Shown piece by piece: positions 26,501-38,918 of a stretch of 64,000 bases of DNA. Location of the stretch: assembly GCF_051014445.1 (NCBI RefSeq), contig NC_135141.1:930001-994000 (forward strand). The letters run 5' to 3'. Origin of the DNA: Colletes latitarsis. Lineage: Eukaryota > Arthropoda > Insecta > Hymenoptera > Colletidae. The notes beneath the pieces were generated by a model that had not been told where the DNA came from, did no database searches, and worked only from the letters and a program-made list of their open reading frames with translations. The position numbers and the translations under genes were made by a program. Position 1 is the first letter of the stretch. Each line of letters opens with the position of its first letter.

Positions 26501-27930
26501 TGCAGGCATAACCCAGACCTAAACCAGACCTAACCGGTGCCATCCTCTAAAATATTCATAGAAACCAGCTTTAATTGACTGTTTCAATGTGGTACAACAT
26601 TACTACGTGATTCAAACCCGATGAAACCCAGGATCTGGCCAACAAGTATGCGAGGAAGGCAAAATCATGAGCCAGATGCGGGCATAACCCGGACCTAACC
26701 CAGACCTAACCGGTGTGATCCTCTAAAATATTGATCGAAACCAGGTTTAATTGTCTGTAACAGTGTGGTACCACATTACTACGTGATTCAAACCCGAAAA
26801 AACCCAGGATCTGACCAACAAGTATGCGAAGAAGGCAAAATCATGAGCCAGATGCGTGCATAACCCAGACCTAACCCAAACCTAACCGGTGTCATCCTTT
26901 ATAATATTGATCGAAACCAAGTTTAATGGACTGTTTCAGTGTGGTACCACATTACAACGTGACTCAAACCCGAAAAAACCCAGGATCTGGCCAACAAGTA
27001 TGCGAAGAAGGCAAAATCATAAGCCAGATGCGGGCATAACCCAGACCTAACCCAGACATTACCGGTTTTATCCTCTAAAATATCGGTCGAAACCAGGGTT
27101 TATTGACTGTTACTGTGTGGTACCACATTACTACGTGATTCAAATCCGACAAAACCCAGGATCTGGCCAACAAGTATGCAAAGAAGGCAAAATCATGAGC
27201 CAGATGCGGGCATAACCCAGACCTAACCCAGACATTACCGGTTTTATCCTCTAAAATATTGGTCGAAACCAGGTTTTATTGACTGTTACTGTGTGGTATC
27301 ACATTACTACGTGATTCAAATCCGACAAAACCCAGGATCTGGCCAACAAGTATGCAAAGAAGGCAAAATCATGAGCCAGATGCGCGCATAACCCAGACCT
27401 AACCAAGACCTAACCGGTGTTATCCTCCAAAATATAGATCGAAAACAAATTTAATGGACTGTTTATGTGTGGTACCACATTACTACGTGATTCAAACCCG
27501 AAAAAAACCCAGGATCTGGCCAACAAATATACTAAGAAGTCAAAATCATGAGCGAGATGCGGGCATAACCCAGACCTAACCCAAACCTAACCGATTTTAT
27601 CCTCTAAAATATTGATCGAAACCAGGTTTTGTGGACTGTTTCAGTGTGGTACCACATTACTACGTAACACAAACACGAAAAAACCCAGGATATGGCCAAC
27701 AAGTATGCGAAGAAGGCAAAATCATGAGCCAGATGCGGGCATAACGCAGTCCTAACCCAGACCTAACCGGTTTTATCCTCTAAAATGTGGATCCAAACCA
27801 GCTTTAATTGACTGTTTCAGTGTGGTACCACATTACTACGTGACTCAAACCCGAAAAAAACCAGGTTCTGGCCAACAAGTATGCGAAGAAGGCAAAATCA
27901 TGAGCCAGATGTGGGCATAACCCAGACCTA
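22626..27930. repeat. Long higher-order block A, second copy
   Basis: It matches 3415-8718 at offset 19,211 and, from about 23070, matches 34058-38918 at offset 10,988. Shared with the third copy only are TTTATGTGTGG (24001/34989), GATCTGTCCAAC (near 24227/35215), GGGCATTACGCAG (near 26165/37153) and a 7-A tract near 27501/38489, so copies two and three are sisters. Private here are GCGAAGTCATGAG near 25440 and GGTTCTGGCTAAC near 26291. At about 27930 the series breaks and jumps to a different monomer type. Confidence 0.85.
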
Positions 27931-28850
27931 ACCGGTGTGATCCTCTATAATATTGATCGAAACCAGGTTTAATTTTCTGTTACAGTGTTGTACCACATTA
28001 CTACGCGATTCAAATCATAGAAAACGTAGGATCTGGCCAACAAGAATGCGGAAAAGGTAAAATCATGAGCCAGATGCGGGCATAACCCGGACCTAACCCA
28101 GACCTAACCGGTGTTATCCTCTAAAATGTGGATCGAAACCAGCTTTAATTGACTGTTTCAGTGTGGTACCACATTACTACGTGACTCAAATTCGAAAAAA
28201 CCCAGGTTCTGGCTAACAAGTATGCGAAGAAGGCAAAATCATGAGCCAGATGTGGGCATAAGCCGGACCTAACCGGTTTTATCCTCTAAAATATTGATCG
28301 AAACCAGGTTTAGTTGACTGTTTCGTTGTCGTACCGCATTACTACGCCATTCAAACAGGGTAAAACCCAGGTTCTGGCCAACAAGAATGCGGAAAAGGTA
28401 AAATCATGAGCCAGATGCGGGCATAACCCGGACCTAACCCAGACCTAACCGGTGTGATCCTCTAAAATATTGATCGAAACCAGGTTTAATTGTCTGTAAC
28501 AGTGTGGTACCACATTACTACGTGATTCAAACCCGAAAAAACCCAGGATCTGACCAACAAGTATGCGAAGAAGGCAAAATCATGAGCCAGATGCGTGCAT
28601 AACCCAGACCTAACCCAAACCTAACCGGTGTCATCCTTTATAATATTGATCGAAACCAAGTTTAATGGACTGTTTCAGTGTGGTACCACATTACTACGTA
28701 ACACAAACACGAAAAAACCCAGGATATGGCCAACAAGTATGCGAAGAAGGCAAAATCATGAGCCAGATGCGGGCATAACGCAGTCCTAACCCAGACCTAA
28801 CCGGTTTTATCCTCTAAAATGTGGATCGAAACCAGCTTTAATTGACTGTT
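27930..28850. repeat. Rearranged patch replacing part of block B in the second copy
   Basis: Where the first and third long copies continue with TCGACTCTTTC monomers, this copy instead carries a monomer like 11695-11870 (GTGATCCTCTATAAT, ACGCGATTCAAATCATAG). It then repeats a piece of its own block A: GGTTCTGGCTAAC recurs 1915 bp after 26291, and TGTCTGTAACAG at 28491 lies 1739 bp after 26752. TACGTAACACAAACACG at 28694 lies 1033 bp after 27661. At about 28849 it enters the block matching 11930. The private GGCTAAC mutation appears at both places, so the self-copying followed the split from the third copy. Confidence 0.8.
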
Positions 28851-28854
28851 ACCG

Positions 28855-31800
28855 TGTGGTACCACATTACTACGTGACTCAAACCCGAAAAAGCCCAGGT
28901 TCTGGCCAACCAGTATGCGAAGAAGGTAAAATCATGAGCCAGCTGCGGGCGTAACCCAGACCTAACCCAGACTTAACCGGTGTCATCCTTTAAAATATTG
29001 ATCGAAACCAAGTTTTATGGACTGTTTCAGTGTGGTACCACATAACTACGTGACTCAAACCCGAAAAAACCCACGATCTGGTCAACAAGTATGCGAAGAA
29101 GGCAAAATCATGAGCCAGATGCGGGCATAAGCCAGACCTAACCCAGACCTAACCGGTTTTATCCTCTAAAATATTAATCGAAACCAAGTTTAATGGACTG
29201 TTTCAGTGTGGTACCACATTACTACGTGATTCAAATCATAGAAAACCTAGGATCTGGCCAACAAGAATGCGGAAAGGGTAAAATCATGAGCCAGATGCGG
29301 GCATAACGCAGACCTAACCCAGACCTAACCGGTGTTATCCTCTAAAATGTGGATCGAAACCAGCTTTAATTGACTGTTTCAGTGTGGTACCACATTACTA
29401 CGTGACTCAAACCCGAAAAAACCCAGGTTCTGGCCAACCAGTATGCGAAGAAGGCAAAATCATGAGCCAGCTGCGGGCCTAACCCAGACCTAACCCAGAC
29501 CTAACCGGTGTCATCCTTTAAAATATTGATCGAAACCAAGTATTATGGACTGTTTCAGTGTGGTACCACATTACTACGTGACTCAAACCCGAAAAAACCC
29601 ACGATCTGGTCAACAAGTATGCGAAGAAGGCAAAATCATGAGCCAGATGCGGGCATAAGCCAGACCTAACCCAGACCTAACCGGTTTTATCCTCTAAAAT
29701 ATTCATTGAAACCAGCTTTAATTGACTGTTTCAATGTGGTACAACATTACTACGTGATTCAAACCCGATGAAACCCAGGATCTGGCCAACAAGTATGCGA
29801 GGAAGGCAAAATCATGAGCCAGATGCGGGCATAACCGTGTCCTAACCCAGACCTAACCGGTTTTATCCTCTAAAGTATTGATCGAAACCAAGTTTAATGG
29901 ACTGTTTCAGTGTGGTACCACATTACTACGTGATTCAAATCCGAAAAAACCCAGGATCTGGCCAACAAGTATGCAAAGAAGGCGAAATCATGAGCCAGAT
30001 GCGGGCATAACCCAGACCTAACCCAGTCCTAAGCGTTGTCATCCTCTAAAATATTGATCGAAACCAAGTTTAATGGACTGTTTCAGTGTGGTACCACATT
30101 ACTACGTGATTCAAACCCGAGAAAACCCAGGATCTGGCCAACAAGTATGCGAAGAACGCAAAATCATGAGCCAGATGCGGGCATAAGCCAGACCTAACCC
30201 AGACCTAACCGGTTTTATCCTGTAAAATATTGATCGAAACCAGCTTTAATTGACTGTTTCAATGTGGTTCAACATTACTACGTGATTCAAATTCCAGAAA
30301 ACCCAGGATCTGGCCAACAAGTATGCGAAGAAGGCAATATCATGAGCCAGATGCGGGCATAACCCAGACCTAAGCCAGACCTAACCGGTGTCATCCTTTA
30401 AAATATTGATCGAAACCAAGTTTAATGGACTGTTTCAGTGTGGTACCACATTACTACATGACTCAAACACGAAAAAACCCAGGATCTGGCCAACAAGTAT
30501 GCGAAGAAGGCAAAATCATGAGCCAGATGCGGGCCTAACCCAGACCTAACCCAGACATTACCGGTTTTATCCTCCAAAATATTGATCGAAAACAAATTTA
30601 ATGGACTGTTTCTGTGTGGTACCGCATTACTACGTGATTCAAACCCGAAAAAACCCAGGATCTTGCCAACAAATATACTAAGAAGTCAAAATCATGAGCG
30701 AGATGCGGGCATATCCCAGACCTAACCCAAACCTAACCGATTTTATCCTCTAAAATATTGATCGAAACCAGGTTTAGAGGACTGTTTCAGTGTGGTACCA
30801 CATTACTACGTAACACAAACACGAAAAACCCCAGGATATGGCCAACAAGTATGCGAAGAAGGCGAAATCCTGAGCCACATGCGGGCATAACGCAGACCTA
30901 ACCCAGACCTAACCGATTTTGTCCTCTAAAATATTGATCGAAAACAAATTTAATGGACTGTTTCTGTGTGGTACCGCATTACTACGTGATTCAAATCCGA
31001 AAAAACCCAGGATCTGGCCAACAAGTGTGCAAAGAAGGCAAAATCATGAGCCAGCTGCGGGCATAACCCAGACCTAACCCAGACCTAACAGGAGTTATCC
31101 TTTATAATATTGATCGAAACCAAGTTTAATGGACTGTTTCAGTGTGGTACCACATTACTACCTGATTCAAATCCGAAAAAACCCAGGATCTGGCCAACAA
31201 GTATGCAATGAAGGCAGATTCACGAGCCAGATGCGCGCATAACCCAGACCTAAACCAGACCTAACCGGTGCCATCCTCTAAAATATTGATAGAAACCAGC
31301 TTTAATTGACTGTTTCAATGTGGTTCAACATTACTACGTGATTCAAATTCGAGAAAACCGAGGATCTGGTCAACAAGTATGCGAAGAAGGCAAAATCATA
31401 AGCCAGATACGTGCATAACCCAGACCTAATCCAGACCTAACCGGTTTTATCCTGTAAAATATTGATCGAAACCAGCTTTAATTGACTGTTTCAATGTGGT
31501 TCAACATTACTACGTGATCCAAATTCCAGAAAACACAGGATCTGGCCAACAAGTATGCGAAGAAGGCAAAATCATGAGCCAGATGCGGGCATCAGCCAGA
31601 CCTAACCCAGACCTAACCGGTTTTATCCTGTAAAATATTGATCGAAACCAGCTTTAATTGACTGTTTCAATGTGGTTCAACATTACTACGTGATTCAAAT
31701 TCCAGAAAACCCAGGATCTGGCCAACAAGTATGCGAAGAAGGCAATATCATGAGCCAGATGTGGGCATAAGCCAGACCTAACCGGTTTTGTCCTCTAAAA

Positions 31801-34041
31801 TCTTGATCGAATTCAGGTTTAATTGACTGTTACCGTGTGGTGCCATATTACTATCTGATTCAAATCCGAAAAAACCCAGGATCTGGCCAACAAGTATGCA
31901 AAGAAGGCGAAATCATGAGCCAGATGCGGGCATAACCCAGACCTAACCCAGACCTAAGCGTTGTCATCCTCTAAAATATTGATCGAAACCAAGTTTAATG
32001 GACTGTTTCAGTGTGGTACCACATTACTACGTGATTCAAACCCGAGAAAACCCAGGATCTGGCCAACAAGTATGCGAAGAAGGCAAAATCATGAGCCAGA
32101 TGCGGGCATAAGCCAGACCTAACCCAGACCTAACCGGTTTTATCCTGTAAAATATTGATCGAAACCAGCTTTAATTGACTGTTTCAATGTGGTTCAACAT
32201 TACTACGTGATTCAAATTCCAGAAAACCCAGGATCTGGCCAACAAGTATGCGAAGAAGGCAATATCATGAGCCAGATGTGGGCATAAGCCAGACCAAACC
32301 CAGACCTAACCGGTTTTATCTTCTAAAATATTGATCGAAACCAGATTTTATTGACTGCTACTGTGTGGTACCACATTACTACGTGATTCAAACCCGAAAA
32401 ATCCCAGGATGTAGCCAGCAAGTATGCGAAGAAGGCAAAATCATGAGCCAGATGCGGGCATAACCCAGACCTAAGCCAGACCTAACCGGTGTCATCCTTT
32501 AAAATATTGATCGAAACCAAGTTTAATGGACTGTTTCAGTGTGGTACCACATTACTACATGACTCAAACACGAAAAAACCCAGGATCTGGCCAACAAGTA
32601 TGCGAAGAAGGCAAAATCATGAGCCAGATGCGGGCCTAACCCAGACCTAACCCAGACATTACCGGTTTTATCCTCTAAAATATTGGTCGAAACCAGGTTT
32701 TATTGACTGTTACTGTGTGGTACCACATTACTACGTGATTCAAATCCGAAAAAACCCAGGATCTGGCCAACAAGTATGCAAAGAAGGCAAAATCATGAGC
32801 CAGATGCACGCATAACCCGGACCTAACCCAGACCTAACCGGTGTTATCCTCCAAAATATTGATCGAAAACAAATTTAATGGACTGTTTCTGTGTGGTACC
32901 GCATTACTACGTGACTCAAACCCGAAAAAACCCAGGATCTGGCCAACAAGTATGCGAAGAAGGCAAAATCATGAGCCGGATGCGGTCATAACCCAGACCT
33001 AACCGGTTTTGTCCTCTAAAATCTTGATCGAATTCAGGTTTAATTGACTGTTACCGTGTGGTGCCATATTACTATCTGATTCAAATCCGAAAAAACCCAG
33101 GATCTGGCCAACAAGTATGCAAAGAAGGCGAAATCATGAGCCAGATGCGGGCATAACCCAGACCTAACCCAGACCTAAGCGTTGTCATCCTCTAAAATAT
33201 TGATCGAAACCAAGTTTAATGGACTGTTTCAGTGTGGTACCACATTACTACGTGATTCAAACCCGAGAAAACCCAGGATCTGGCCAACAAGTATGCGAAG
33301 AAGGCAAAATCATGAGCCAGATGCGGGCATAAGCCAGACCTAACCCAGACCTAACCGGTTTTATCCTGTAAAATATTGATCGAAACCAGCTTTAATTGAC
33401 TGTTTCAATGTGGTTCAACATTACTACGTGATTCAAATTCCAGAAAACCCAGGATCTGGCCAACAAGTATGCGAAGAAGGCAATATCATGAGCCAGATGC
33501 GGGCATAACCCAGACCTAAGCCAGACCTAACCGGTGTCATCCTTTAAAATATTGATCGAAACCAAGTTTAATGGACTGTTTCAGTGTGGTACCACATTAC
33601 TACATGACTCAAACACGAAAAAACCCAGGATCTGGCCAACAAGTATGCGAAGAAGGCAAAATCATGAGCCAGATGCGGGCCTAACCCAGACCTAAACCAG
33701 ACATTACCGGTTTTGTCCTCTAAAATATTGGTCGAAACCAGGTTTTATTGACTGTTACTGTGTGGTACCACATTACTACGTGATTCAAATCCGAAAAAAC
33801 CCAGGATCTGGCCAACAAGTATGCAAAGAAGGCAAAATCATGAGCCAGATGCGCGCATAACCCGGACCTAACCCAGACCTAACCGGTGTTATCCTCCAAA
33901 ATATTGATCGAAAACAAATTTAATGGACTGTTTCTGTGTGGTACCGCATTACTACGTGATTCAAACCCGAAAAAACCCAGGATCTTGCCAACAAATATAC
34001 TAAGAAGTCAAAATCATGAGCGAGATGCGGGCATATCCCAG
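28855..34041. repeat. Long higher-order block B, second copy
   Basis: It matches 11930-16568 at offset 16,925 up to about 33493. The offset then changes to 14,483 (19001/33484), because one 2442-bp unit is absent. It matches 19012-19558 up to about 34041. It carries the single version of the 14-monomer unit, EcoRI monomers at 31809 and 33030, and the CGTGTCCTAACC monomer near 29835. No gene or unique sequence is present. Confidence 0.83.
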
Positions 34042-34062
34042 ACCTAACCCAGACCTAACAGG
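34036..34062. other. Recombination junction with two monomers missing
   Basis: The series reads GGGCATATCCCAGACCTAAC as at 19548, then continues CCAGACCTAACAGG as at about 19915 rather than CCAAGCCTAACCG. The offset to the first region shifts from 14,483 to 14,131, a loss of 352 bp or exactly two monomers. The exchange point lies within the AGACCTAACCC subrepeat, where the partners are identical, so it cannot be placed more finely. Confidence 0.75.
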
Positions 34063-34069
34063 TGTTATC

Positions 34070-37000
34070 CTTTAAAATATTGATCGAAACCAAGTTTAAT
34101 GGACTGTTTCAGTGTGGTACCACATTACTACCTGATTCAAATCCGAAAAAACCCAGGATCTGGCCAACAAGTATGCAATGAAGGCAGATTCACGAGCCAG
34201 ATGCGCGCATAACCCAGACCTAAACCAGACCTAACCGGTGCCATCCTCTAAAATATTGATAGAAACCAGCTTTAATTGACTGTTTCAATGTGGTTCAACA
34301 TTACTACGTGATTCAAATTCGAGAAAACCGAGGATCTGGTCAACAAGTATGCGAAGAAGGCAAAATCATAAGCCAGATACGTGCATAACCCAGACCTAAT
34401 CCAGACCTAACCGGTTTTATCCTGTAAAATATTGATCGAAACCAGCTTTAATTGACTGTTTCAATGTGGTTCAACATTACTACGTGATCCAAATTCCAGA
34501 AAACCCAGGATCTGGCCAACAAGTATGCGAAGAAGGCAAAATCATGAGCCAGATGTGGGCATAAGCCAGACCAAACCCAGACCTAACCGGTTTTATCTTC
34601 TAAAATATTGATCGAAACCAGATTTTAATGACTGCTACTGTGTGGTACCACATTACTACGTGATTCAAACCCGAAAAATCCCAGGATGTAGCCAGCAAGT
34701 ATGCGAAGAAGGCAAAATCATGAGCCAGATGCGGGCATAACCCAGACCTAAACCAGACCTAACCGGTGTCATCCTTTAAAATATTGATCGAAACCAAGTT
34801 TAATGGACTGTTTCAGTGTGGTACCACATTACTACCTGATTCAAATCCGAAAAACCCCAGGATATGGCCAACAAGTATGCGAAGAAGGCGAAATCCTGAG
34901 CCACATGCGGGCATAACGCAGACCTAACCCAGACCTAACCGATTTTGTCCTCTAAAATATTGATCGAAAACAAATTTAATGGACTGTTTATGTGTGGTAC
35001 CGCATTACTACGTGATTCAAATCCGAAAAAACCCAGGATCTGGCCAACAAGTGTGCAAAGAAGGCAAAATCATGAGCCAGCTGCGGGCATAACCCAGACC
35101 TAACCCAGACCTAACAGGTGTCATCCTTTAAAATATTGATCGAAACCAAGTTTAATGGACTGTTTCAGTGTGGTACCACATTACTACGTGACTCAAACCC
35201 GAAAAAACCCAGGATCTGTCCAACAAGTATGCGAAGAAGGCAAAATCATGAGCCAGATGCGGGCATCAGCCAGACCTAACCCAGACCTAAGCGGTTTTAT
35301 CCTCTAAAATATTCATCGAAACCAGCTTTAATTGACTGTTTCAATGTGGTACAACATTACTACGTGATTCAAACTCGAAAAATTCAGGATGTAGCCAACA
35401 AGTATGCGAAGAAGGCAAAATCATGAGCCGGATGCGGTCATAACCCAGACCTAACCGGTTTTGTCCTCTAAAATCTTGATCGAATTCAGGTTTAATTGAC
35501 TGTTACCGTGTGGTGCCATATTACTATCTGATTCAAATCCGAAAAAACCCAGGATCTGGCCAACAAGTATGCAAAGAAGGCGAAATCATGAGCCAGATGC
35601 GGGCTTAAACCAGACCTAACCGGTTTTATCCTCTAAAATATTGATCGAAACCAGGATTTATTGACTGTTACTGTGTGGTACCACATTACTACGTGATTCA
35701 AATCCGAAAAAACCCTGGATCTGGCCAAGAAGTATGCAAAGAAGGCGAAATCATGAGCCAGATGCGGGCATAACCCAGACCTAACCCAGACCTAACCGGT
35801 GTCATCCTTTAAAATATTGATCGAAACCAAGCTTAGTGGACTGTTTCAGTGTGGTACCACATTACTACGTAACTCAAACACGAAAAAACCCAGGATCTGG
35901 CCAACAAGTATGCGAAGAAGGCAAAATCATGAGCCAGATGCGGGCATAACACAGACCTAACCCAGACCTAAGCGGTTTTATCCTCTAAAATATTCCTCGA
36001 AACCAGCTTTAATTGACTGTTTCAATGTGGTACAACATTACTACGTGATTCAAACCCGAAAAATTCAGGATGTAGCCAACAAGTATGCGAAGAAGGCAAA
36101 ATCATGAGCCGGATGCGGTCATAACCCAGACCTAACCGGTTTTGTCCTCTAAAATATTGATCGAATTCAGGTTTAATTGACTGTTACCGTGTGGTGCCAT
36201 ATTACTATCTGATTCAAACCCGAAAAATCCCAGGATCTGGCCAACAAGTATGCAAAGAAGGCGAAATCATGAGCCAGATGCGGGCTTAAACCAGACCTAA
36301 CCGGTTTTATCCTCTAAAATATTGATCGAAACCAGGATTTATTGACTGTTACCGTGTGGTACCACATTACTACGTGATTCAAATCCGAAAAAACCCAGGA
36401 TCTGGCCAACAAGTATGCAAAGAACGCGAAATCATGAGCCAGATGCAGGCATAACCCAGACCTAACCCAGACCTAACCGGTGTCATCCTTTAAAATATTG
36501 ATCGAAACCAAGCTTAGTGGACTGTTTCAGTGTGGTACCACATTACTACGTAACTCAAACACGAAAAAACCCAGGATCTGGCCAACAAGTATGCGAAGAA
36601 GGCAAAATCATGAGCCAGATGCGGGCATAAGCCAGACCTAACCCAGACCTAACCGGTGTTATCCTCCAAAATATTGACCGAAACCAAATTTAATGGACTG
36701 TTTCTGTGTGGTACCGCATTACTACGTGATTCAAACCCGAAAAACCCCAAGATCTGGCCAACAAATATACTAAGAAGTCAAAATCATGAGCGAGATGCGG
36801 GCATAACCCAGACCTACCCCAAACCTAACCGGTGTTATCCTCTAAAATATTGATCGAAACTAGGTTTAATTGACTGTTTCACTGTGGTACCACATCACTA
36901 CGTGATTGAAACTGGAAAAAACCCAGGATCTGGCCAACAAGAATGCGAAGAAGGCAAAATCATGAGCCAGATTCGGGCATGACTCAGACCTAACCCAGAC

Positions 37001-38918
37001 CTAACCGGTGTTATCCTTCAAAATATTGATCGAAACCAGGTTTAGTTGACTGTTTCGTTGTCGTACCGCATTACTACGCCATTCAAACAGGGTAAAACCC
37101 AGGTTCTGGCCAACAAGGATGCGGAAAAGGTAAAATCATGTGCCAGATGCGGGCATTACGCAGACCTAACCCAGACCTAACCGGTGTTATCCTCTAAAAT
37201 GTGGATCGAAACCAGCTTTAATTGACTGTTTCAGTGTGGTACCACATTACTACGTGACTCAAATTCGAAAAAACCCAGGTTCTGGCCAACAAGTATGCGA
37301 AGAAGGCAAAATCATGAGCCAGATGTGGGCATAAGCCGGACCTAACCGGTTTTATCCTCTAAAATATTGATCGAAACCAGGTTTAGTTGACTGTTTCGTT
37401 GTCGTACCGCATTACTACGCCATTCAAACAGGGTAAAACCCAGGTTCTGGCCAACAAGAATGCGGAAAAGGTAAAATCATGAGCCAGATGCAGGCATAAC
37501 CCAGACCTAAACCAGACCTAACCGGTGCCATCCTCTAAAATATTCATAGAAACCAGCTTTAATTGACTGTTTCAATGTGGTACAACATTACTACGTGATT
37601 CAAACCCGATGAAACCCAGGATCTGGCCAACAAGTATGCGAGGAAGGCAAAATCATGAGCCAGATGCGGGCATAACCCGGACCTAACCCAGACCTAACCG
37701 GTGTGATCCTCTAAAATATTGATCGAAACCAGGTTTAATTGTCTGTAACAGTGTGGTACCACATTACTACGTGATTCAAACCCGAAAAAACCCAGGATCT
37801 GACCAACAAGTATGCGAAGAAGGCAAAATCATGAGCCAGATGCGTGCATAACCCAGACCTAACCCAAACCTAACCGGTGTCATCCTTTATAATATTGATC
37901 GAAACCAAGTTTAATGGACTGTTTCAGTGTGGTACCACATTACAACGTGACTCAAACCCGAAAAAACCCAGGATCTGGCCAACAAGTATGCGAAGAAGGC
38001 AAAATCATAAGCCAGATGCGGGCATAACCCAGACTTAACCCAGACATTACCGGTTTTATCCTCTAAAATATCGGTCGAAACCAGGGTTTATTGACTGTTA
38101 CTGTGTGGTACCACATTACTACGTGATTCAAATCCGACAAAACCCAGGATCTGGCCAACAAGTATGCAAAGAAGGCAAAATCATGAGCCAGATGCGGGCA
38201 TAACCCAGACCTAACCCAGACATTACCGGTTTTATCCTCTAAAATATTGGTCGAAACCAGGTTTTATTGACTGTTACTGTGTGGTATCACATTACTACGT
38301 GATTCAAATCCGACAAAACCCAGGATCTGGCCAACAAGTATGCAAAGAAGGCAAAATCATGAGCCAGATGCGCGCATAACCCAGACCTAACCAAGACCTA
38401 ACCGGTGTTATCCTCCAAAATATAGATCGAAAACAAATTTAATGGACTGTTTATGTGTGGTACCACATTACTACGTGATTCAAACCCGAAAAAAACCCAG
38501 GATCTGGCCAACAAATATACTAAGAAGTCAAAATCATGAGCGAGATGCGGGCATAACCCAGACCTAACCCAAACCTAACCGATTTTATCCTCTAAAATAT
38601 TGATCGAAACCAGGTTTTGTGGACTGTTTCAGTGTGGTACCACATTACTACGTAACACAAACACGAAAAAACCCAGGATATGGCCAACAAGTATGCGAAG
38701 AAGGCAAAATCATGAGCCAGATGCGGGCATAACGCAGTCCTAACCCAGACCTAACCGGTTTTATCCTCTAAAATGTGGATCCAAACCAGCTTTAATTGAC
38801 TGTTTCAGTGTGGTACCACATTACTACGTGACTCAAACCCGAAAAAAACCAGGTTCTGGCCAACAAGTATGCGAAGAAGGCAAAATCATGAGCCAGATGT
38901 GGGCATAACCCAGACCTA
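34070..38918. repeat. Long higher-order block A, third copy
   Basis: About 4.85 kb matches 23082-27930 at offset 10,988 and the first copy at about 30,199. It shares the derived changes of the second copy, but has GGTTCTGGCCAAC near 37279 where that copy has GGCTAAC, and AAAAACCCCAAGATC near 36742 where the other copies have AAAAAACCCAAGATC. Unlike the second copy it continues past 38918 into TCGACTCTTTC monomers, as in the first copy, although its tail reads GGTTTTAACCTC instead of GGTTTTATCCTC. Confidence 0.85.
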
